This document shows, piece by piece, positions 59,211 to 64,000 of a stretch of DNA of 64,000 bases. The stretch comes from Dehalococcoidia bacterium (GTDB lineage Bacteria; Chloroflexota; Dehalococcoidia; Tepidiformales; Tepidiformaceae). Under the pieces are notes generated by a model. It saw only the letters and a list, made by a program, of their open reading frames with translations. It was not told the DNA's origin and did not search any database. Every line of letters begins with the position of its first letter. The stretch's first letter is position 1. The translations under genes and the position numbers were made by a program. The DNA is taken from positions 186,001-250,000 of the forward strand of contig JADLBC010000008.1 of the NCBI GenBank assembly GCA_020847985.1, written 5' to 3'.

Positions 59211-60250
59211 CCCCCGCACTTCCGGCCCTGGTGGCAGGATTCTCGTTCGCCTCGCCCTGGTTCCTCACGGGGCTCCTGCTCGTCCCGCTAGGCATTCTTG
59301 CCTACCTGCTCGTGCAGCTTCGCCGTCCGAAGTACGCCGTGCGCTTCACCAACCTGGATCTGCTGGCGAACGTCGTCGAACGCACCCCGAACTGGCGCAG
59401 GCACCTGCCCGCCGCGCTCTATATGTTGGCCATCGCCGCCCTCGTTTTCGCCCTCGCCCGCCCCGAACGCGACACCCGCGTCCCCCGCGAAGAGGCAACC
59501 GTCATCCTCGTGATGGACGTCAGCGGCTCCATGCTCGCCACCGACGTCCAACCAACGCGCCTCGCCGCGGCCCAGGAAGCCGCCATCACCCTCATCGACA
59601 AGCTCCCCGCGAAGTTCCGCGTCTCCCTCGTAAGCTTCTCCACCGGTGTCACCGTCAATGTCTCCCCGACCGACGACCACCAGGCCGTGAAGGACGCCGT
59701 CCTCCAGTTGCGTTCGAAGGGTGGCACCGCCATGGGCGATGCCATGATGGCCGCGCTCGATATCGCCCGCCCGCAGCAGCCAGCGGTGCTCCCGGGCGCG
59801 GCTCCTACGCCCACGCCGGCGCCCTCCGGCAATCACGCCGAAGAACTCCCCGTCGTCGTCGTCCTCCTCTCCGATGGCGCGAATACCGCGGGCAATGCCC
59901 AGCCGCTCGATGCCGCCGCCGAAGCCCGCGACCTCAGCGTGCCGTTCTTCACCGTCGCCGTCGGCACGCAGGAGGGCATCGCCGAGGTCGAGGACAACGC
60001 CGGCCGCCTCCGCCGCGTCCGCGTCCCCCCGGATGAGGAAACGCTGCAGCAGGTGGCCGACATCACCGGCGGCAACTTCTTCTCCGCGCCCAGCGAGAAA
60101 GAGCTGAAGTCGGTCTACGCCGAACTCGGCTCACGCATCGGCTACGACACCGAACAGCGCGAAGTGACCTACTGGTTCGCCGGGCTCGGCGCCGCGCTCG
60201 TCCTCGTCGCCGGCGGCCTCTCGCTCGCCTGGTTCAATCGCTTCCCCTGA
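59207..60250 (+). CDS. VWA-domain membrane protein (BatA-like)
   Basis: 347 residues. Two N-terminal transmembrane helices (PWFLTGLLLVPLGILAYLL and LPAALYMLAIAALVFALA) flank a short loop, then a VWA domain with MIDAS motif LVMDVSGSML and SDGANTAG, and a C-terminal helix (YWFAGLGAALVLVAGGLSLAW). This is the BatA layout. The GTG at 59207 overlaps the DUF58 stop (GTGA), and AGAAGGGAG lies upstream. It closes the moxR operon and converges on the RibD-like gene with a six-base gap. Confidence 0.9.
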   Translation: MTPALPALVAGFSFASPWFLTGLLLVPLGILAYLLVQLRRPKYAVRFTNLDLLANVVERTPNWRRHLPAALYMLAIAALVFALARPERDTRVPREEATVILVMDVSGSMLATDVQPTRLAAAQEAAITLIDKLPAKFRVSLVSFSTGVTVNVSPTDDHQAVKDAVLQLRSKGGTAMGDAMMAALDIARPQQPAVLPGAAPTPTPAPSGNHAEELPVVVVLLSDGANTAGNAQPLDAAAEARDLSVPFFTVAVGTQEGIAEVEDNAGRLRRVRVPPDEETLQQVADITGGNFFSAPSEKELKSVYAELGSRIGYDTEQREVTYWFAGLGAALVLVAGGLSLAWFNRFP

Positions 60251-60256
60251 ACCGCC

Positions 60257-61003
60257 TCAGCCGGCGGGGGCCACGCGCTTCCGCCGGTACCGCAGGTACA
60301 CCTCGTCCGTCTCCTCGTTCGGCACGCACGAAACCAGCCCGAAACGCGGCAGCGTTTCGCGTGCGAACGGCAGGTCGCCTTCCACCGCCGTCTTCGAAAA
60401 ACGCCCCGATACGACCACCGGGCCCATCGTCAGGAAGAACTCATCCACGGCGTCGATCGCGAACAGCTGGCCGTTGAGGTCGGGCCCGCCCTCGCACAGC
60501 AGCACCTCCGCCCCCATCTCCAGCCGCATATGCGCGAGCGCGACGTGGATCTCGTGCCCGGCCGGCACCGGCACCACCGGCCGCCCGGCTGCGATGAGCG
60601 CATCCCGCGCCTGCTTTGGCGCGGCTTCCGAGAGGTAGACCACCGCCTCGAAATCCGTCGCGCGAAAGAACGTCGCGTCCAGCGGCAGATTCCCGGACCG
60701 CGTGATCACCGCTGCCGTGGGGAAGCGCGGCCTGCCCGCGGCCGTGCGAATGGCTTCCAGCGCCGCGTCGCCGCCCAGCCGAGGCGACGTGCCGCTCGCG
60801 CGCAGCGTTCCCGCGCCGTTCAGGATCGTGTCCGCGTTCGTGCGCAACTCGCGCATCAACCGCTGGTCCGTCTTCGAACCCAGCCCCTTCTCCGACCCCT
60901 CCACCACCGCCTTGCCATCGATCGAACTGACCATGTTGAGGATCACGTACGGGCGGTCGAGCGGCGCCGCACCGAACTCCAGCCGCGTGTAGTCAGGCTT
61001 CAT
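60257..61003 (-). CDS. RibD C-terminal/dihydrofolate reductase-like pyrimidine reductase
   Basis: 248 residues. NMVSSIDGKAVVEG, then LMRELRTNADTILNGAGTLR, and VLLCEGGPDLNGQLFAIDAVDE are typical of the reductase half of riboflavin-pathway RibD. No deaminase domain is attached. It is probably a 5-amino-6-(5-phosphoribosylamino)uracil reductase or relative, and no other riboflavin genes are nearby. GAGGGC lies ten bases before ATG. Confidence 0.83.
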   Translation of the reverse strand: MKPDYTRLEFGAAPLDRPYVILNMVSSIDGKAVVEGSEKGLGSKTDQRLMRELRTNADTILNGAGTLRASGTSPRLGGDAALEAIRTAAGRPRFPTAAVITRSGNLPLDATFFRATDFEAVVYLSEAAPKQARDALIAAGRPVVPVPAGHEIHVALAHMRLEMGAEVLLCEGGPDLNGQLFAIDAVDEFFLTMGPVVVSGRFSKTAVEGDLPFARETLPRFGLVSCVPNEETDEVYLRYRRKRVAPAG

Positions 61004-61031
61004 GGGACCAAGCCCTCGGCCCGTCGCGGGC

Positions 61032-61256
61032 TCACGAAAGGAACCGCCGCACGAGGTACGACACCAGCGACAGCGCCAGCGAGAGCAGGATCATCGTCGT
61101 GACTGGCACGTAGATGCGCGTCGCCCCGCTCGTCCAGCGGAGGTCGCCCGGCAAGCGCCCGGCCCACGATAGCGCCCCCGCGGCGATCAGCCCACCAACG
61201 GCAACCGCCACGAGCCCGAGCGTGGCCACCAGCAGCCCCAGTTCGCGGTTGTCCAT
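61032..61256 (-). CDS. DUF2905-domain small membrane protein
   Basis: 74 residues. Two transmembrane helices with the DUF2905 signature between: GRLPGDLRWTSGATRIYVPV then TTMILLSLALSLVSYLV. Function unknown. ATG 61256 is favoured over GTG 61262; CACGAT seven bases before the ATG is a weak -10-like hexamer. It lies 28 bases upstream of the RibD-like gene and 46 downstream of hisI, on the same strand. Confidence 0.82.
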   Translation of the reverse strand: MDNRELGLLVATLGLVAVAVGGLIAAGALSWAGRLPGDLRWTSGATRIYVPVTTMILLSLALSLVSYLVRRFLS

Positions 61257-61302
61257 CCCCACGATCGTGCCACGTCGCGCGGCCGCCGTCAGCCAGGCAG
61301 TG

Positions 61303-61644
61303 CTAGTCCGGCAGGTCCGTCTCCGGGTCGAAGGGCCGGTAGTAGCACGACTGGTTGTTCGTGTGGCAGGTCGGCCCCACCGGCCGCGCCTTCACCAGGA
61401 ACGAATTCGCCTCGCAGTTCTTGGCGATGCTTACGAAGTTCAGCACGTTCCCGCTCGTCGCGCCCTTCTCCCAGAGCTCATTCCGGCTGCGCGACCAGAA
61501 GGTCACATGCCCGGTCTTGTACGTGTGCGCGATCGACTCGCGGTTCATCCACGCGAGCACCAGCACCTCGTTCGTGTCCGCGTCCTGCACCACCGCCGGG
61601 ATCAGCCCCTGCGCATCGAACGAAACCGTCTCCACTTCACTCAC
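61303..61644 (-). CDS. hisI: Phosphoribosyl-AMP cyclohydrolase
   Basis: 113 residues, HisI only, with no HisE fused. Histidine step opening the purine ring of PR-AMP. VLVLAWMNRESIAHTYKTG, HVTFWSRSRNELWEKGATSG and the metal site NCEANSFLVKARPVGPTCH with NNQSCYY are conserved; the three zinc Cys are present. The GTG start has GGAG ten bases upstream. hisF follows upstream by 86 bases on the same strand. Confidence 0.95.
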   Translation of the reverse strand: MSEVETVSFDAQGLIPAVVQDADTNEVLVLAWMNRESIAHTYKTGHVTFWSRSRNELWEKGATSGNVLNFVSIAKNCEANSFLVKARPVGPTCHTNNQSCYYRPFDPETDLPD

Positions 61645-61730
61645 GGCGTGTCTCCTTTCGTTTTGGGGGCGAAACCGCCCGTGCGAGGGATCATCCTGAG
61701 CGGACGCGCGCCTTCCCCCGGCGGCGCCCG

Positions 61731-62510
61731 CTACACGTGCCGGGGGTCGAGCCGCACCGGGATGCCCTCCGCCGCGAGGTGCTCCTTCACCTGCCGGATT
61801 GAGTACGTCCCGAAGTGGAAGATGCTCGCAGCGAGTACCGCGTCGGCCGCGCCGTCCGTCAGCGCCCGGGCCATATGCTCCGGCCCGCCGGCCCCCCCGG
61901 ACGCGATCACCGGCACCGTCACCGCCTCGCTGATGGCGCGCAGCATTCCCAGGTCGTACCCCTTCCGGTGCCCGTCCGTGTCCATGCTCGTCACCAGCAG
62001 CTCACCGGCCCCGCGCGAGACCGCTTCCTTCGCCCACTCCACCGCATCCATGCCCGTCGGGTTGCGGCCACCGTGCGTGTAGACCTCCCACGTGCCCGGC
62101 TCGTCCGGTACCCGCCGCGCGTCAATCGCGACCACAATCGCCTGGCTCCCAAAGCGGTACGCCCCGTCACTGATGAGTTCCGGCGTCTGGATGGCGGACG
62201 TGTTGATGCTCACCTTCTCCGCCCCGAGTTCGAGCATGATCTTCATGTCCGTCACGCTCCGGATGCCGCCCCCGACGGTGAACGGGATGAACACCTGGTC
62301 CGCCGTCGCCGCCACCATGTCGTATACCGTCGCCCGGTCGTCGCTCGAAGCCGTGATGTCGAGGAACACCAACTCGTCCGCGCCCTCGCGCTCGTAGATC
62401 TTCGCCAGTTCCACGGGGTCGCCCGCATCGCGAAGCTCCACGAACGAAACGCCCTTCACCACGCGCCCGTTGTTCACATCGAAGCAGGGGATGATCCGGC
62501 GCATCAGCAT
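61731..62510 (-). CDS. hisF: Imidazole glycerol phosphate synthase, cyclase subunit
   Basis: 259 residues, (beta/alpha)8 barrel. [68 protein letters not shown] and [12 protein letters not shown] are family blocks; the catalytic Asp residues (FDVNNG and TDGH) are present. It uses ammonia from HisH to make IGP and AICAR. The ATG has CACAAT exactly six bases upstream and TCGACA 17 bases further, a full promoter with no leader. Confidence 0.96.
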   Translation of the reverse strand: MLMRRIIPCFDVNNGRVVKGVSFVELRDAGDPVELAKIYEREGADELVFLDITASSDDRATVYDMVAATADQVFIPFTVGGGIRSVTDMKIMLELGAEKVSINTSAIQTPELISDGAYRFGSQAIVVAIDARRVPDEPGTWEVYTHGGRNPTGMDAVEWAKEAVSRGAGELLVTSMDTDGHRKGYDLGMLRAISEAVTVPVIASGGAGGPEHMARALTDGAADAVLAASIFHFGTYSIRQVKEHLAAEGIPVRLDPRHV

Positions 62511-62516
62511 GGCTCG

Positions 62517-62545
62517 ATTGTGGGCGAGCGCCGGGAAAGTGTCGA
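62517..62545 (-). promoter_or_regulatory. Promoter with leaderless start of hisF
   Basis: Minus strand: TCGACA (62545-62540), 17 bases, CACAAT (62522-62517), then CGAGCC and ATG. The -35 box matches consensus at five of six positions. Confidence 0.55.
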
Positions 62546-62552
62546 TGCGCCG

Positions 62553-63278
62553 TCAGGCCGCCGCGAACGCCTCGATCGCCGCCCGCAGGTCGATCGCGCC
62601 CTCGTACAGCGCCCGCCCGATGATCGCGCCTTCGCAGCCCGCGTCCGCGATCGCCCGCAGATGCTCGATCGCCGTCACCCCGCCCGATGCCACCACCGGC
62701 ACGGGCACGAGTGCCGCCAGCGCGCGCAACGCCTCCACGTTCGGGCCCCGCATTGCGCCATCGTGCGAAATGTCCGTGAACATCAGCCGCGGCACCCCCA
62801 GCGATACCATCCGCAGCGCCATCTCCTCGGTCTTCACGCCGCCGCCCGCCGTCCAGCCATCGGTCATTACTTCGCCGTTCCGGGCATCGAGCGAGACCAC
62901 GATCCGCCCCGGGAAGGCCGCGCAGGCCCTTCGCACCAGCTCCGGTTCGCGCACCGCGATGCTCCCGAGTTGCACGCGCCCGGCGCCATAAGCGAACGCC
63001 GCTTCGATGTCCGCCATGGTCCGCAGCCCGCCCGAAACCTCCACGGGGATCCGCAGCGCCTCGCAGATCGCGGCCATCACGCGGTCATTCCTCGGCGCGC
63101 CGGCCTTCGCGCCATCCAGGTCCACCACGTGCAGGATCGCGCCCCCGGCCGCTTCCCACCGCCGCGCGACCTCGACGGGGTCGCCCTCGTACCGGGTTTC
63201 CTTCGCGTAGTCGCCCTGGAACAGCCGCACGCAGTGCCCGTCACGCAGGTCGATCGACGGGATCACCTGGAACGTCAC
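62553..63278 (-). CDS. hisA: Phosphoribosyl-ATP-pathway isomerase (HisA)
   Basis: 241 residues, same barrel fold as HisF. FQVIPSIDLRDGHCVRLFQG, HVVDLDGAKAGAPRN, VEVSGGLRTMADIEAAF, VVSLDARNGEVMTDGW and VVASGGVTAIEHLRAI. The catalytic Asp pair (IDLRDG and TDISHDG) is in place. GTG 63278 overlaps the hisH stop (GTGA); the open frame extending to 63329 is not used. hisH-hisA-hisF is a normal order. Confidence 0.95.
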   Translation of the reverse strand: MTFQVIPSIDLRDGHCVRLFQGDYAKETRYEGDPVEVARRWEAAGGAILHVVDLDGAKAGAPRNDRVMAAICEALRIPVEVSGGLRTMADIEAAFAYGAGRVQLGSIAVREPELVRRACAAFPGRIVVSLDARNGEVMTDGWTAGGGVKTEEMALRMVSLGVPRLMFTDISHDGAMRGPNVEALRALAALVPVPVVASGGVTAIEHLRAIADAGCEGAIIGRALYEGAIDLRAAIEAFAAA

Positions 63279-63934
63279 GAACCCGTACCCGCCCCGGCGA
63301 ACGACACGAACGCCGCGCTCCGCGCCCACTGCAGGAAGTTCGAATACAGCTTCAGTCCCACTTCGCCGCTCTTCTCCGGGTGGAACTGCGTGGCCACCAC
63401 ATTGTCCCGGCCCACCGCGCTCGGGAACGTCACCCCGTACTCGGTCATCCCCAGCGCCAGCGAGGCATCGTCCACCGTCGGGTGGTAGCTGTGCACGAAG
63501 TAGAACGCGCTCCCCGTCGGGATCCCTTCGGCGATGGCGTGCTCACGCGTCCACTCGACCGTGTTCCAGCCCATGTGCGGCACTTTGCGCCCCTCGGACG
63601 AGAATCGCAGGATGCGGCCCGGCAGGACGCCCAGGCAGTCCGTGCCGCCGTTCTCCTCCGACCAGTCGAGCAGCGCCTGCAGCCCCATGCACACCCCCAG
63701 GAACGGCCGTCCCGCCGCGATGTACTCCAGCACCGGCCCGATGACGCGCCGTGACCGCAGGTTCTCCATCGTGTCCGCCGCCGCGCCCACCCCGGGCAGG
63801 ATGAGCGCCTCGGCACGGTCGATGTCGTCCGGGTCGGCGGAAACCACGGGTGCGCCATCGACGTGCGCCACCGCGCGCGCAACGCTGCGAATGTTCCCGG
63901 CCCCGTAGTCGACGATGACGACGCTCTTGCTCAT
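63275..63934 (-). CDS. hisH: Imidazole glycerol phosphate synthase, glutaminase subunit
   Basis: 219 residues, class I glutamine amidotransferase. IVDYGAGNIRSVARAV at the N-terminus, nucleophile Cys in FLGVCMGLQALLDWS and the His/Glu pair in ATQFHPEKSGEVGLKLYSNFL. It makes ammonia for HisF. TACACT, preceded by TGA as an extended -10, lies nine bases before the ATG, so its leader is at most a few bases. Confidence 0.96.
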   Translation of the reverse strand: MSKSVVIVDYGAGNIRSVARAVAHVDGAPVVSADPDDIDRAEALILPGVGAAADTMENLRSRRVIGPVLEYIAAGRPFLGVCMGLQALLDWSEENGGTDCLGVLPGRILRFSSEGRKVPHMGWNTVEWTREHAIAEGIPTGSAFYFVHSYHPTVDDASLALGMTEYGVTFPSAVGRDNVVATQFHPEKSGEVGLKLYSNFLQWARSAAFVSFAGAGTGS

Positions 63935-63943
63935 GCTCGACCG

Positions 63944-63949
63944 AGTGTA
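63944..63949 (-). promoter_or_regulatory. Extended -10 of hisH
   Basis: TGATACACT on the minus strand, nine bases before the hisH ATG. No -35 match; the transcript would have a leader of two to three bases. Confidence 0.45.
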
Positions 63950-64000
63950 TCACGCACCTCCTCCCGCCCTTCCTCCATTGCGAGGCATCCCGCCCCCGGT
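63950..64000. other. Window edge, no feature seen
   Basis: The last 51 bases are GC-rich and contain nothing I can identify. Confidence 0.6.

Noticed and set aside
1-64000. CRISPR arrays, insertion sequences, prophage, attachment sites, anti-phage systems, origin of replication
   Set aside because: No repeated spacer-repeat pattern, transposase, integrase, phage structural gene, restriction enzyme or DnaA-box cluster was seen; gene content is housekeeping and metabolic.

Overview
The window is 64 kb of dense, very GC-rich bacterial chromosome with no phage, insertion sequence, CRISPR array or secondary-metabolite cluster that I can see. It carries about 67 protein genes, two tRNAs and one SRP RNA. 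The cell looks monoderm: there are two sortases, a full-length SRP RNA with an Alu domain, and no outer-membrane genes. Lysine/diaminopimelate synthesis runs through DapL, and there are many acyl-CoA and luciferase-like oxidoreductase genes. Together these suggest Chloroflexota, probably near Dehalococcoidia. This is inference from gene content and codon use, not from a database search.

Layout. 1-9.0 kb: Lhr helicase (runs off the left edge), aminopeptidase N, a stand-alone AsnC ligand domain, LepA and a Nudix regulator. 9.1-11.9 kb: tRNA-Ser, MiaB, a frameshifted phosphotransferase and a small membrane protein. 12-17.7 kb: DUF885 protein, MFS exporter, HD hydrolase with GlpX, and a methyltransferase. 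17.7-23.3 kb: RpoD with a clear promoter, a sortase, an alpha/beta hydrolase, a rhodanese and an ABC-2 exporter. 23.3-26.6 kb: YggT-YggT-ProC-YggS operon, tyrosine phosphatase and tRNA-Lys. 26.7-31.1 kb: a secreted repeat protein, a 28-residue membrane ORF, a luciferase-like oxidoreductase with an acyl-CoA dehydrogenase, and a GIY-YIG-like protein. 31.2-38.1 kb: acyl-CoA carboxylase subunits, SRP RNA, a G5/3D wall protein, RsmA-IspE and a PHP protein. 38.2-46.8 kb: cation exchanger, second sortase divergent from a DUF4012 protein, methyltransferase, amidohydrolase, CoA-transferase, and a kinase-like/Fe-S-type regulator pair. 46.8-53.2 kb: peroxiredoxin, DapF, CBS protein, ferredoxin reductase, DapL and a luciferase-like oxidoreductase. 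53.3-60.3 kb: a signalling cluster (Ser/Thr kinase, PP2C phosphatase, FHA-cyclase) next to MoxR-DUF58-VWA. 60.3-64 kb: a RibD-like reductase, DUF2905 and the histidine genes hisI, hisF, hisA and hisH.

The most interesting signals are not whole genes. First, nine genes begin exactly six bases after a -10-like hexamer and lack a Shine-Dalgarno sequence, which points to widespread leaderless transcription; two of them also have a -35 box at the right distance. Second, a short acidic-then-GT[LV]V[LF] motif occurs twice in the Ser/Thr kinase linker and once in the neighbouring FHA-cyclase, which looks like a shared phosphorylation/FHA site. Third, DapF has serine where the second catalytic cysteine should be. 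Fourth, a sensorless histidine-kinase-like protein is translationally coupled to a SufR-like four-cysteine regulator. Fifth, two genes (phosphotransferase and possibly the acyl-CoA carboxylase pair) show single-base frame breaks.
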